The translations under genes and the position numbers were made by a program. Shown in pieces: positions 26,826 through 35,220 of a stretch of DNA of 64,000 bases. This DNA is from Thermohalobaculum sp050331335 (GTDB lineage: Bacteria > Pseudomonadota > Alphaproteobacteria > Rhodobacterales > Rhodobacteraceae): NCBI GenBank assembly GCA_050331335.1, contig JBHJGY010000024.1:13674-77673 (forward strand), in the 5' to 3' direction. Below the pieces are notes generated by a model. The model was given only the letters and a program-made list of their open reading frames with translations. It searched no databases and had not been told where the DNA came from. Each line of letters opens with the position of its first letter. The first letter of the stretch is position 1.

Positions 26826-27803
26826 ATGGGCTTTCGAGAATTTGTCATGGTGACGGCTGGTCTCACGGTCTGCGCGACGGCGGCTCTGGGGGCGGAGATG
26901 CGGCTGAGCCACCAGTGGTCGGACACCGATATCCGGCACCAGGTGGCGGAGATCGTGGCAGAAGGCGCCCGCGCTGCCGGGGTCGAGATCGAGATCTTTC
27001 CCCGCCGCCAGCTCTATGCGCCGAACGATCAGTATGGCGCGATGCTCGCCGGCGACCTCGAGATGAGCCTTTTCCCGCTGGCCTATGCGGCCGACCGCCA
27101 CCGCGCTTTCGACCTCACGCTGATGCCGGGCCTGATCAAGAACCACGACCATGCCGCCCGTTTCGTCGAGAGCGCCTTCATGGACGAGATCGAGAAGATC
27201 CTCGAAGCCGATGGCCTCAAAGTTCTGGTGCATGGCTATCTTTCGGGCGGCTTCATGGGGGCGGAGCGCTGCATCACCAAACCCGAGGATGTCGAGGGGT
27301 TGACGATGCGTGCGGCCGGCGCAGCCTTCGAGGCGATGCTTGCCGGGGCTGGGGCGGGCATCGAGTCGATGCCGTCTAGCCGGATCTACGAGGCGATCGA
27401 TACCGGGCTGATTAACGGTGCCAATACCTCTTCCGCGAGTTTCGTCAGCTACAAGCTCTACGAACAGGGCGCTTGCCTGACCCCGCCGGGCGAATTCGCG
27501 CTGTGGTTCATGTATCACCCGATACTGATGAACAAGGCGGCTTTCGACGCGCTGACACCGGCACAGCAGACGGCCTTGTTGGACGCGGGTGGCGAGGCCC
27601 AGCGCTTCTTCTTGGATTCCGTGAAGGGCACGGACGACACCGTGCGGGCGGTTTTCGCCGAGCAGGGCGTGGAGATCGCCGATATGAGCTTCGACGATTA
27701 TGTCGGCTGGGTCGGGCTCGCTAAAATGACGTCCTACGAAAACTACCTGCAGGACGATCCTGAGGCGCTGCGGCTGCTGAACCTCGCGCTGTCCGTGGAG
27801 TAA
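26826..27803 (+). CDS. TRAP transporter solute-binding protein (DctP type), orphan
   Basis: The protein has about 325 residues with a Sec signal (VMVTAGLTVCATAALGAEM). The DctP fold is shown by GDLEMSLFPLAYAADRH, a FMDEIEKILEADGLKVL segment, and the family motif PSSRIYEAIDTGLINGAN, where the helix before the ligand site lies. The ATG at 26826 is preceded by GGGAG; a TTG one codon earlier is less likely. No small or large membrane subunit is adjacent. The gene is followed by a second binding protein. The ligand is probably an organic acid but unknown. Confidence 0.88.
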   Translation: MGFREFVMVTAGLTVCATAALGAEMRLSHQWSDTDIRHQVAEIVAEGARAAGVEIEIFPRRQLYAPNDQYGAMLAGDLEMSLFPLAYAADRHRAFDLTLMPGLIKNHDHAARFVESAFMDEIEKILEADGLKVLVHGYLSGGFMGAERCITKPEDVEGLTMRAAGAAFEAMLAGAGAGIESMPSSRIYEAIDTGLINGANTSSASFVSYKLYEQGACLTPPGEFALWFMYHPILMNKAAFDALTPAQQTALLDAGGEAQRFFLDSVKGTDDTVRAVFAEQGVEIADMSFDDYVGWVGLAKMTSYENYLQDDPEALRLLNLALSVE

Positions 27804-27827
27804 CCGCGGGCTGCCCAATAAGATGTT

Positions 27828-27853
27828 TCCCGCGCCCGACCGCGGGCGCCGGG
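27828..27853 (+). terminator. Hairpin after the first TRAP binding protein
   Basis: GCGCCCG-ACCG-CGGGCGC forms a perfect 7-bp stem, extended by TCCC/GGGA around a one-base bulge. It lies about 30 bases after the stop codon. A U-run is missing, so it may be a factor-dependent terminator or an mRNA-stabilising hairpin. Confidence 0.4.
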
Positions 27854-27973
27854 AGCGGTCTGTCCGGGGTGGGGTAGCCCATCATCGACTTCTTAGGTGA
27901 CCTCGCCTCAAAAATGGCCCGCTTCCTTTTCCCGCAGTCACTCTCTTTTCGGCGCAGTCAAACTAAAATCGGC

Positions 27974-28002
27974 TTGATATCGCACTTGGTTAAGTCTAGA
28001 TC
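27974..28002 (+). promoter_or_regulatory. Putative promoter of the Tat-exported TRAP binding protein
   Basis: TTGATA and TAGATC are spaced by exactly 17 bases in an AT-rich patch 39 bases upstream of the ATG at 28041. This suggests transcription separate from the preceding binding protein. Confidence 0.45.
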
Positions 28003-28040
28003 ACCCAACGGGTGAAATACGACTTCGGAGTTCGGACATC

Positions 28041-29156
28041 ATGACGAATTTGTTGCAAGGCCAAAAGTATGGCCGCCGCGACTTTCTCAAGACTGGCGCG
28101 ATCGGCGGCGCCGCCGCGCTCTCTGCGCCGGCGCTTACGCGGGCACAAAGTGCCACCACAACTTGGCGGGTGCAGACCGCCTGGACGGGCGGCGCCGGGC
28201 TCGCCACCTTCAATGCGTGGTGCGCCTCCATCGTCGAGAAGACGAATGGCGCGCTGGCTTTCGAGCCGCTCACGACCACCGACACGGATATCAGCGGCTT
28301 CGATATCTATAATGCGGTCGCTGACGGCCGGCTCGATGCGGGCAACTCATTTGCCGTCTATGCTGATCGGCTGTTCCCCGCTGGCGTGTTCCTGACCTCC
28401 TACCCGATGGCGATGCGCGCGCCGCACGAGTGGGACACCTTCTATTACGGCCTTGGCGGTCTGGAGATCGCGCGGGAGCTCTTCGCCGAGAACGGCGTGT
28501 TCTGGGTCGGCCCGATCCACCATGGTCCCAACATCATCCACTCCAAGACAATGATCAATCGGATCGACGACTTCCGCGGGCTCAAGATGCGGACCCCCGG
28601 CGGCATGGTGGCCGACCTTTTCCAGGCTTGCGGGGCGGAGACGATCTCGCTCCCCGGCGACAAGATCTTCGACGCGCTGCAGTCGGGCGAGATCGACGCG
28701 GCCGATTATGTGGGGCCTGCAATCAACTACGATCTCGGTTTCTCGCGGGAGACCCGGTTCATCTCGATGGGCCCGCCGGGCTATATGTCGGTCTATCAGC
28801 CAGTGGATCTCATGGATCTAACGGTTCGTCAGGACCTCTGGGAGGCGCTGTCGCCCGAGCTCAAGCTCTTCGTCGAGAACGAAGTCCAAGCCTATTCCAA
28901 CCACCACCATGCGGCGATCCAGAAGGCCGACCAAGAGGCTTGGAAAAAGTTCGAGGCCGATGGCACCGTTGTGGTGCGCCTGTCTTCTGCGGATGTCGAT
29001 AGCCTGACCAAGCTCGCCCTGCCGATCTGGCTGAAATATGCGCAGCGCGACGAGGCTTCGGCGCGGATTTTCAAGATCCAGCTCGATTACATGTCCAGTG
29101 GTTCGCTCGGCTATGTCGACGAGGTGATGGCGGATTTCATCTCCCGCGACCTCTGA
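28041..29156 (+). CDS. TRAP transporter solute-binding protein with Tat signal, orphan
   Basis: The protein has 371 residues. The N-terminus GRRDFLKTGAIGG is a classic Tat signal, followed by ALTRA at the cleavage site. The DctP fold continues with WRVQTAWTGGAG, DAGNSFAVYADRLFP, and a GLKMRTPGGMVADLFQ segment with the conserved Arg that binds the ligand carboxylate. Similar Tat-exported proteins bind 2-oxo acids or mannitol-like compounds with metal ions. No TRAP membrane genes are near. It has its own promoter candidate. Ligand unknown. Confidence 0.9.
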   Translation: MTNLLQGQKYGRRDFLKTGAIGGAAALSAPALTRAQSATTTWRVQTAWTGGAGLATFNAWCASIVEKTNGALAFEPLTTTDTDISGFDIYNAVADGRLDAGNSFAVYADRLFPAGVFLTSYPMAMRAPHEWDTFYYGLGGLEIARELFAENGVFWVGPIHHGPNIIHSKTMINRIDDFRGLKMRTPGGMVADLFQACGAETISLPGDKIFDALQSGEIDAADYVGPAINYDLGFSRETRFISMGPPGYMSVYQPVDLMDLTVRQDLWEALSPELKLFVENEVQAYSNHHHAAIQKADQEAWKKFEADGTVVVRLSSADVDSLTKLALPIWLKYAQRDEASARIFKIQLDYMSSGSLGYVDEVMADFISRDL

Positions 29157-29223
29157 AGCCGCCTGGCTTTGGCCGGCCCGATGCGTTCGGGCAGGCCGAA
29201 GTCGGGAACTAGCGCATCAGGGC

Positions 29224-29718
29224 TTACTCGCTGCCGTGACCATGGTCATCCCCATGGCTATGCCCACCGCCGGCGGTTCGCTTGACGGGCACCACGATCT
29301 CCATCGTACCGGCCCTCTCAAAGGTCAGGCTCACGGGGAAGCTCATACCTGGCGTAAAGGCTTCGGCGGCGTTGAACAGCATCAGATGCAACCCGCGCGG
29401 GGCGAGCACCGCCTGCCCGCCTGCAGGGGTGTCGATCGCGTCGAGCTTCAGCATCCGCATCACACCCTCCGTCATCTCGGTCGCGTGCAACTCGATCAGG
29501 CCGAAACTGGGAGAGGAGGCACGGATCAGCCGGTCGGGCTCGGTGCCCGAATTGGTGATCACCGCATAGGCGGCCGTCGGGCGATTGGGCAAATTGGGCC
29601 GGGCCCAGGGGGTTTCTACGGTGATATCGCCGAGGGTAAAGCTTTCGGCACGGGCGGGCAGCGCGGTAAGGGCAGCGAGGGCGGCAAGCGCCGCTGCTGT
29701 AATGGTCAGTCGGATCAT
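29224..29718 (-). CDS. Periplasmic copper chaperone PCu(A)C
   Basis: The protein has 164 residues with a Sec signal (ITAAALAALAALTALPARA). The PCu(A)C copper ligands H-x(n)-M and H-x-M are in IELHATEMTEGVMRMLKL and RGLHLMLF, with PWARPNLPNRPTAAYAVI before them. It carries Cu(I) to the CuA or CuB centre of cytochrome oxidase. A histidine-rich tail (HSHGDDHGHGSE) adds a further metal-binding site. A start at 29793 is open but the internal ATG gives the right signal. A small secreted protein gene lies just upstream. Confidence 0.9.
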   Translation of the reverse strand: MIRLTITAAALAALAALTALPARAESFTLGDITVETPWARPNLPNRPTAAYAVITNSGTEPDRLIRASSPSFGLIELHATEMTEGVMRMLKLDAIDTPAGGQAVLAPRGLHLMLFNAAEAFTPGMSFPVSLTFERAGTMEIVVPVKRTAGGGHSHGDDHGHGSE

Positions 29719-29789
29719 CGGCTTTTGTCCTATCGACAGAAAGGTGAACGCGCGGTGGGGCGCGGTGTCGGATCTGGTCTTGGCGCGGA

Positions 29790-30170
29790 TCAAAGAGGGC
29801 GCGCCGGCGGGCCGCGCGAGGGGGGGCGGAGCCCAGCGCGCGGCATCGATGTCCGTCCCCGTTGCAAGGATCTCTGGTGAGTGGCTTGGGCGGCAGGGCT
29901 GCGCGAGGCGAGCAGGGGCGGCGACACGGTGAGCGCCGCTGTCGTGAGGCCGAAGCTTGCGCAGGGCTCGTGCTCCGGGGCAGGGGATGGCGCCGGCGCC
30001 ACGGGAATCCCTGGGATCGACACATAGATCACCTGACCGCCCGAGCAGATCGGCACGCGTCCCGGTTCGCCGCCCAGGGCCTCGGGCGCGGCGAGCGGCC
30101 TGAGCGCCAACAGCAGTGCGATCGCCACAAGCAGGGCGCGTGTCAGGCAGGTTGAGCTCCGAGACCGCAT
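29790..30170 (-). CDS. Small exported cysteine-containing protein near the copper chaperone
   Basis: The protein has 126 residues. A hydrophobic signal (ALLVAIALLLALRPLAAPEA) is followed by PICSGGQVIYVSIPG and a HEPCASFGL motif, with a Pro/Arg-rich C-terminal tail. The two cysteines and the placement before PCu(A)C suggest metal or redox handling, possibly in copper delivery to oxidases; proteins of this type are seen beside copper chaperones. The family assignment is uncertain. The ATG at 30170 was chosen over 30257 because it starts immediately before the signal. Confidence 0.6.
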   Translation of the reverse strand: MRSRSSTCLTRALLVAIALLLALRPLAAPEALGGEPGRVPICSGGQVIYVSIPGIPVAPAPSPAPEHEPCASFGLTTAALTVSPPLLASRSPAAQATHQRSLQRGRTSMPRAGLRPPSRGPPARPL

Positions 30171-30294
30171 GCTCCAGTTGTCAGCATGCAGACAAAGCCG
30201 CTGCAACGCGGCCTTTTGGAGCAGCCAAGGCGGCAAACGGTGCCGGGGCCGCGACACGGCCCCGGGCTGATCTTACGCGCCCAATCCGCAGGGA

Positions 30295-32460
30295 TCAGGC
30301 GAGGAGCAGCACCCCGTCGTCGAAGGTGTTCGCTGTCAGCTCTTTGAACTCATCGCTCTCGGAGAAGGAGATGAGCAGGTCCGAGGTATCGAAATCATCC
30401 GCGGCGATAGCGTCGGTCCAGAATTCCAGACCCTCCTCATCGGCTTCACGGCCGAGGAAGTTGGTGTAGAAGGCTTCGACGATCTCCTGGCTCTCCGGAT
30501 CGATGTCGCCAAAGATCGCGGCGAACTCGTCCGATAGCAGGAAAGCGTCGGCCACGAAGTCGAGCCCCTCGGATTCCGCAATGCCGCTCCAGAACGTAAC
30601 GCCCGGAATGTCGCCGTCGCGCCCAAGGCCGACGGCGTAGAGGCGGAACACCTGCGCCGGGATCTCCTCGGTGCTGACGATCACGGTCTGGTCGTCGAAC
30701 TCGAACAGCTCGACATCGGTCGTCTGCACAGGGCCGTCGGTCCCGGCACCGCCGATGGAGAAGCCGAAGGTGATGAAGTCGAAGCTCGCATCGGCGAGGT
30801 TGCCCGAGAACACCGCCGTGTCGGTACCGCCGCGCCCATCGATGGCGCGGATCTCACCTGCAACCTCGAGGCGGTCATCTTCGCCCGTGCCCGTGATGTC
30901 GGTGGCATCGGGCAGATTAACGGGGATCAGGACCTCGTCGATCGCGTGGATGATGCCGTTCGCCGCGACGATATCTGACGCTGCATCGATGAATTCGGGA
31001 TCCTCGAAGCCGGGATCGGAATCGACGAGACCGCGTCCGTCCGTCGCGGGCGAGGTAAGCGGAACGATTTCCGCGGTCGCGCTCGGATTGCCCAATGCCA
31101 GCTCCGCGCGGGTGAAGCTGCCTTCGAGCACGTGATACTGCAGCACGGCGGCCAGCGTATCGATCGCCTCGGCCTCACCGCCGAAGAGCTCGGAGAATGT
31201 CGCGACGATCCCGTCGAACGCTGCCTGCTCGCCGCTTTCCTCGACACCGAGGGCCTCCGCCAGCGACAGGAACGCGGCATCCGTCGGCGCGAAGACCGTG
31301 AAATCGCTCTCCGGGTCGTTGAAGGCATCGACGAGATCGGTCGCAACGAGAGCCGCAAGAAGGATGTCGAAGTCCCCCGCGTCCTCATCGAACCCCTCGC
31401 CCGACGCCGCAACGATGTCGGCAATGGTGTCGGTCGGCTCCGGGTCGGCGAGGTCGAGGGGCAAGAGCACCCGGTCGATCACCTGAACCGTACCGTTGGA
31501 CGCGCCGATATCGGTAAGACCCTCGACAAAGGCGGCGTTCGGCGCCTCTGGGTCGGCGTCGAAGATCGAGCCGTCCGGCCCGACAACGAGCCCGGCGTCG
31601 GCCAGCGCGGTGGCAGTTCCGCTGACCGCCTGAAGCTCGGCAACCGACTGGGCGCCCAGTGTGACATGATAGAGCAAAATGTCAGTCAGCAGCGGGATCG
31701 GATCGCCGTCATCCGACAGGCCAGCGAGGACATCGGCGATGGCGGCGAAGACCGCGTCGGGATCCGAGGTGTCGCCGGTAAAGCCGAGCGAGACGGCGAG
31801 TTCGGCGAAGGCGTCGTCGGTTGGCGCGAAGACCGTGAACTCCGCATCCGGGTCGGCGACGACAACGTCGAGGCCAGACGCTTCCAGCGCCAAGGTGAGC
31901 ACCGAGAAGCCGTCGGTGGTGGCGGCAATGTCGAAGATAGACGGTGCGTCGTTGCCCTCGAGGTCGAGCGGCAGCAGCACCCGGTCGATCGCCTGGATAA
32001 AGCCGTTGGACGCCTCGACATCCGCGATGACGATCTCGGCGTCGAGAAGATCGGGCTCGAGATCCACGAGGCGCCCACCATCCGGGGTTACCGTCGCGCC
32101 TTCGAGGAGGGTCTCGATCTCGTTGCCGAGGGAGAAGGCCTGCTCGATCTTCGCGCCCGGGGAGACATGGTAGAGGAGGATGTCGGTCAGCGGCCCGATG
32201 CCGTTGGTGTCCGGGTCCAGGGTCGCCAGCGCGTCGGCGATGAAGCCGAAGACCGCGTCTTCGTCCTCAGGATCGCCAGTGTACCCCAGATCGGCAGCCA
32301 GCTGCGCGAAGGCGGCGTTGGTTGGCGCGAAGACCGTGAGCTCGTCATCCGGGTTATCGACCGCATCGACCAGATCGGCGGCCTCCAGGGCGGTCACCAA
32401 AATCGAGAAATCTGGGTTGGCGGATGCGATGCCCGCGATGGTCGGGAGGTCTTCTTCCAT
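30295..32460 (-). CDS. Three-domain fasciclin protein with C-terminal DUF4214 region
   Basis: The protein has 721 residues and is strongly acidic. Three FAS1 (fasciclin) domains of about 150 residues follow each other, each with LTVFAPT- or FTVFAPT-D/NAAF and ILLYHV or LQYHV motifs and a GFIQAIDRVLLPLDL-like end. A short linker with GTGEDDRLEV and GRGGTDTAVFSG resembles an RTX-type turn, then the C-terminal 130 residues (FRLYAVGLGRDGDIPG, AFYTNFLGREADEEG) are a DUF4214 repeat. No N-terminal signal exists, which suggests C-terminal signal-dependent type I secretion. Such proteins act as surface adhesins. The promoter lies just upstream on the minus strand. Confidence 0.9.
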   Translation of the reverse strand: MEEDLPTIAGIASANPDFSILVTALEAADLVDAVDNPDDELTVFAPTNAAFAQLAADLGYTGDPEDEDAVFGFIADALATLDPDTNGIGPLTDILLYHVSPGAKIEQAFSLGNEIETLLEGATVTPDGGRLVDLEPDLLDAEIVIADVEASNGFIQAIDRVLLPLDLEGNDAPSIFDIAATTDGFSVLTLALEASGLDVVVADPDAEFTVFAPTDDAFAELAVSLGFTGDTSDPDAVFAAIADVLAGLSDDGDPIPLLTDILLYHVTLGAQSVAELQAVSGTATALADAGLVVGPDGSIFDADPEAPNAAFVEGLTDIGASNGTVQVIDRVLLPLDLADPEPTDTIADIVAASGEGFDEDAGDFDILLAALVATDLVDAFNDPESDFTVFAPTDAAFLSLAEALGVEESGEQAAFDGIVATFSELFGGEAEAIDTLAAVLQYHVLEGSFTRAELALGNPSATAEIVPLTSPATDGRGLVDSDPGFEDPEFIDAASDIVAANGIIHAIDEVLIPVNLPDATDITGTGEDDRLEVAGEIRAIDGRGGTDTAVFSGNLADASFDFITFGFSIGGAGTDGPVQTTDVELFEFDDQTVIVSTEEIPAQVFRLYAVGLGRDGDIPGVTFWSGIAESEGLDFVADAFLLSDEFAAIFGDIDPESQEIVEAFYTNFLGREADEEGLEFWTDAIAADDFDTSDLLISFSESDEFKELTANTFDDGVLLLA

Positions 32461-32517
32461 GTCTAGCTTCCTTTCAGATCGGTCCGGGAGGCCTTTGCCT
32501 GAAGACCTCTGTGGTGT

Positions 32518-32546
32518 GTTATAAAGTAGCGTGGGAAAAAGTCACA
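32518..32546 (-). promoter_or_regulatory. Promoter of the fasciclin gene
   Basis: On the minus strand TGTGAC and TATAAC are spaced by exactly 17 bases, about 60 bases before the ATG. A GGAAGC ribosome site precedes the start. The block is AT-rich relative to its surroundings. Confidence 0.5.
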
Positions 32547-32559
32547 CGAAATTTTGAGC

Positions 32560-33543
32560 CTATCTTGTAGAGAGTGCGTCGGGTCTGTCCTGCAAGGGGG
32601 TCATGTCGCTGAGTGCGCGGGCGCGCGCCCAAGGCGATGTCGGCAACGGCAACGCGGCGGCGACGCGGAACGTCTGGGCATAAGGGCCGACAAAAACGGC
32701 CCGGTCGTCGCTCAACCCAGCGAGGCGGGCACCCCGATCAAAACTATGCCCTAGCCCCGAGATCGCGAAACCCGGCGCTCGCTCGATGACGCTGAGGTAG
32801 CCTTCGACCGACAGCCTGACAAGTGGGCCAGCCGCGCCGACAAAGCGGGCGGGACGCAGACGGGCGACGTCAAACCGGGTGCCGTCCGGCTGGCCGATCA
32901 GCGTGGCGAACTGGCCTGGGGTGAGGGCGGTCCCTGACGGCAGCGAAAGCGTCAGCCCCCCTAGGGCGAGGCCGCTCGTCCCGGCAGCGATCTCGCCAGC
33001 CATCACCGAGGGCCCCGGCTCGGCCAACCGATCGATCCGCGACGCGACCACCGCGCCGCGACGCCAGAGCCCGGAGACGGCGACGGTGTCCCCCTCGGCA
33101 ATCGGGGCATTTACCGTGGGCTCGAGCCTCACCTCGGTGCCGAGAACGCGCAGGCGCCGCCCGTCCGGGCTGATCCGGCTCACCCGTCCGATCAGGGGAT
33201 GGTCGATCACCACGCGTCGGGCGACGAGGCGCCCGGGCGCCTCGGCCGCTTCCACGGTAACCGACATGCCGCGGCGCAACGCGGACGGGGGCAGGGGTCC
33301 GAAGGCGTTGACCACCTCGGTATCGTCGGCGATCCCGATGCGAAGGCCGTTCACCCGGATCGAGCCCAAGGCGGTCACGACCCCCACAATGCCGGTGCCA
33401 CCGATGCCGCCCTCCACCGGCTTGCGATCGCCTTCTGCAACGTCGTCAACTGCGGGCGTGAAGGGATCGAGCGGCGTCGCGCAGCCACCGATAAGCGCGA
33501 GGCCGCTGGCCGCGATGAAGACGCGTCGGTCTCGTCGGATCAT
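32560..33543 (-). CDS. DUF5666-like lipoprotein
   Basis: The protein has about 327 residues. The N-terminus (FIAASGLALIGGCA) has a lipobox with cysteine, so it is a lipoprotein. The rest is a series of small beta-barrel-like repeats containing GTGIVGVVTALGSIRVNGLRI, then GRVSRISPDGRRLRVLGTEV and a further region with LALGGLTLSLP. That pattern of repeated G-x-V-x-x-I modules matches DUF5666 proteins. Its ATG overlaps the stop of the upstream DUF6502-like gene as ATGA, so the two are coupled and likely act together. Function unknown. Confidence 0.8.
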   Translation of the reverse strand: MIRRDRRVFIAASGLALIGGCATPLDPFTPAVDDVAEGDRKPVEGGIGGTGIVGVVTALGSIRVNGLRIGIADDTEVVNAFGPLPPSALRRGMSVTVEAAEAPGRLVARRVVIDHPLIGRVSRISPDGRRLRVLGTEVRLEPTVNAPIAEGDTVAVSGLWRRGAVVASRIDRLAEPGPSVMAGEIAAGTSGLALGGLTLSLPSGTALTPGQFATLIGQPDGTRFDVARLRPARFVGAAGPLVRLSVEGYLSVIERAPGFAISGLGHSFDRGARLAGLSDDRAVFVGPYAQTFRVAAALPLPTSPWARARALSDMTPLQDRPDALSTR

Positions 33544-34466
33544 CCCTGTCCTCCCCGCCAATCGCCATCGGCCTCTGGCCGCTCGGGGCCGTCTTGCGGA
33601 TCGTCGGTCTCCGCCAGCGGCGTCGGCGTGGGTGCCTCCGGCGTGCGATAGAAATATACCCCGAAGCGAAAGCGCTCGGTCGCGTCCTCAGTGTCGAGAT
33701 CTGCGGCCTGCCGCAAGAAGGCGCTGCGGTTAACCTGGGCCAACGCCCGCGCCGCAAAGTCCCGGGCCTCGCCTTCGATCGCATCCACAGAAGCAGCTTT
33801 CAGGCGGTTGTAAAAGACAGCCCGCTCCATGAACGGGGCGCCCTGATCCGCGGCCAAAAGGTTCTCCGTCGCTGCGGCGATGTGGTCGCCAACGTTTTGA
33901 GCGAAGAAGATCACCTTCTGCTCGGAATCCCCAGGTCCGAGCACGGCTTCCGGGTTGAGCCGGACCAGGTCTTCGGCCTCGTCGAGGCTGACCAGCCGCT
34001 GCCGCAAAAGCTCGTCGAGGACGGTTCGCGGCCGGACATCCTTGCTGACGGCACCGACGAGAGCGTCGAAGCTTACGCCGGTATCCGGCTGCGCCTGGCG
34101 GGGCAGGGGCCGTGGCTGTCCGGTTGCGTCAAGCATCTGCGGATCGGCCAGCCATCGGCCGATGACGCTGGCGATGGCGGCCACCCGGCGGCGAGACGTG
34201 CCGGTTTCCTGGGGGCCGGCCTCGCGGATCACTCGGACATCCTTGCGGTGAACGCCGGTGAGCACGCTGATCCGGCTGTCGGTCGGTCGCTTGCCGTCGA
34301 GCGCAAAGTCCTGTTCGGCCACCTCGACATAGACTTCCTTGAGCAGCCGGTAGACCGCCGGCACCGTCACGCCCTGAGAAATCATAGCCTTAACGAGCGG
34401 CCTCAGGAGGCCGCGCAGCACCCTTATGAAGGGGTTTGCCGGGGGGAGTACCGGGTCTTGCGCCAT
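33540..34466 (-). CDS. DUF6502-like protein, coupled to the DUF5666 lipoprotein
   Basis: The protein has 308 residues. The N-terminal half has HTH-like helices (VTVPAVYRLLKEVYVEVAEQ, ISVLTGVHRKDVRVIRE) and an IGRWLADPQM segment. The C-terminal half is helical and ends in a Pro/Asp-rich tail. This arrangement, directly before a DUF5666 gene, is the one known for DUF6502 proteins. The HTH-like part suggests nucleic-acid or partner binding but the function is not established. It is divergent from ndk. Confidence 0.78.
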   Translation of the reverse strand: MAQDPVLPPANPFIRVLRGLLRPLVKAMISQGVTVPAVYRLLKEVYVEVAEQDFALDGKRPTDSRISVLTGVHRKDVRVIREAGPQETGTSRRRVAAIASVIGRWLADPQMLDATGQPRPLPRQAQPDTGVSFDALVGAVSKDVRPRTVLDELLRQRLVSLDEAEDLVRLNPEAVLGPGDSEQKVIFFAQNVGDHIAAATENLLAADQGAPFMERAVFYNRLKAASVDAIEGEARDFAARALAQVNRSAFLRQAADLDTEDATERFRFGVYFYRTPEAPTPTPLAETDDPQDGPERPEADGDWRGGQG

Positions 34467-34684
34467 ACGGGCAGAGCTACTTCATGTGTGACAAATGTCC
34501 ACGGCTGTGTCGGGATCAGTCGGTGCGCGCGTGCGGGCTTGCGTCAAAGCGCCTCGTTCACCGCCTCGCCTGGCTTTCTTGTTGCGCCGCACCCGGGCCG
34601 TCGAACTGCGCGCTTTTCCCGGTCACGGACCCATGCTAAGGGCGCCTCGCAGCCGCCAAGGCACAGCGAAACGAGGACAGATCC

Positions 34685-35107
34685 ATGGCCGTGACCCGCA
34701 CCTTCTCGATCATCAAGCCCGATGCCACCAAACGCAACCTGACTGGGAAGATCAACGCGATGCTCGAGGAGGCGGGCCTGCGCATCGTCGCCCAAAAGCG
34801 CATCCTGATGACGCTGGAGCAGGCGCAGAAATTCTACGAAGTGCACCGGGAGCGGCCGTTCTTCGGCGAGCTCACCGAATTCATGGTTTCCGGTCCGGTG
34901 GTCGTGCAGGTTCTCGAAGGCGAAGACGCCGTCGCGAAGAACCGCGAGGTGATGGGCGCGACCAACCCGGCTGAAGCCGCCGAGGGCACGATCCGCAAAG
35001 CCTTCGCGCTGTCTATCGGCGAGAACTCGGTGCATGGATCGGACAGCGAGGAGAACGCGGCGATCGAGATGGCCTACTTCTTCTCGGGCACTGAAATCGT
35101 CGGCTGA
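34685..35107 (+). CDS. ndk: Nucleoside diphosphate kinase
   Basis: The protein has 140 residues, the normal length. It transfers phosphate between nucleoside triphosphates and diphosphates through the phosphohistidine His117 in SVHGSDS. The N-terminus RTFSIIKPDA and the NPAEAAEGTIR motif are conserved. A ribosome site GAGGACAG precedes the ATG. It is monocistronic or followed, after a hairpin, by the iron permease. Confidence 0.97.
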   Translation: MAVTRTFSIIKPDATKRNLTGKINAMLEEAGLRIVAQKRILMTLEQAQKFYEVHRERPFFGELTEFMVSGPVVVQVLEGEDAVAKNREVMGATNPAEAAEGTIRKAFALSIGENSVHGSDSEENAAIEMAYFFSGTEIVG

Positions 35108-35127
35108 TCGCGCACGGATCGGGTCCG

Positions 35128-35147
35128 GCCCTGCGCTTGTGCAGGGC
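35128..35147 (+). terminator. Hairpin after ndk
   Basis: GCCCTGC-GCTTGT-GCAGGGC is a perfect 7-bp stem located 21 bases after the ndk stop. No U-run follows, so termination efficiency is uncertain. Confidence 0.4.
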
Positions 35148-35220
35148 TGGGTTCGGCGCAGCGCGGACCCCCCGCCGCAACGGCATTCCCATAGCTCTTC
35201 ACTCGGGTTATGGGGAGGCC

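Noticed and set aside
31132..32466. 444-codon plus-strand frame opposite the fasciclin gene
   Set aside because: Shadow of the repeated FAS1 domains; no ribosome site and an Arg/Gly/Asp-rich translation.
34466..34494. TTGTCA element before the DUF6502-like gene as a promoter
   Set aside because: A -10 at correct spacing would fall on the start codon, giving a transcript that begins inside the gene.
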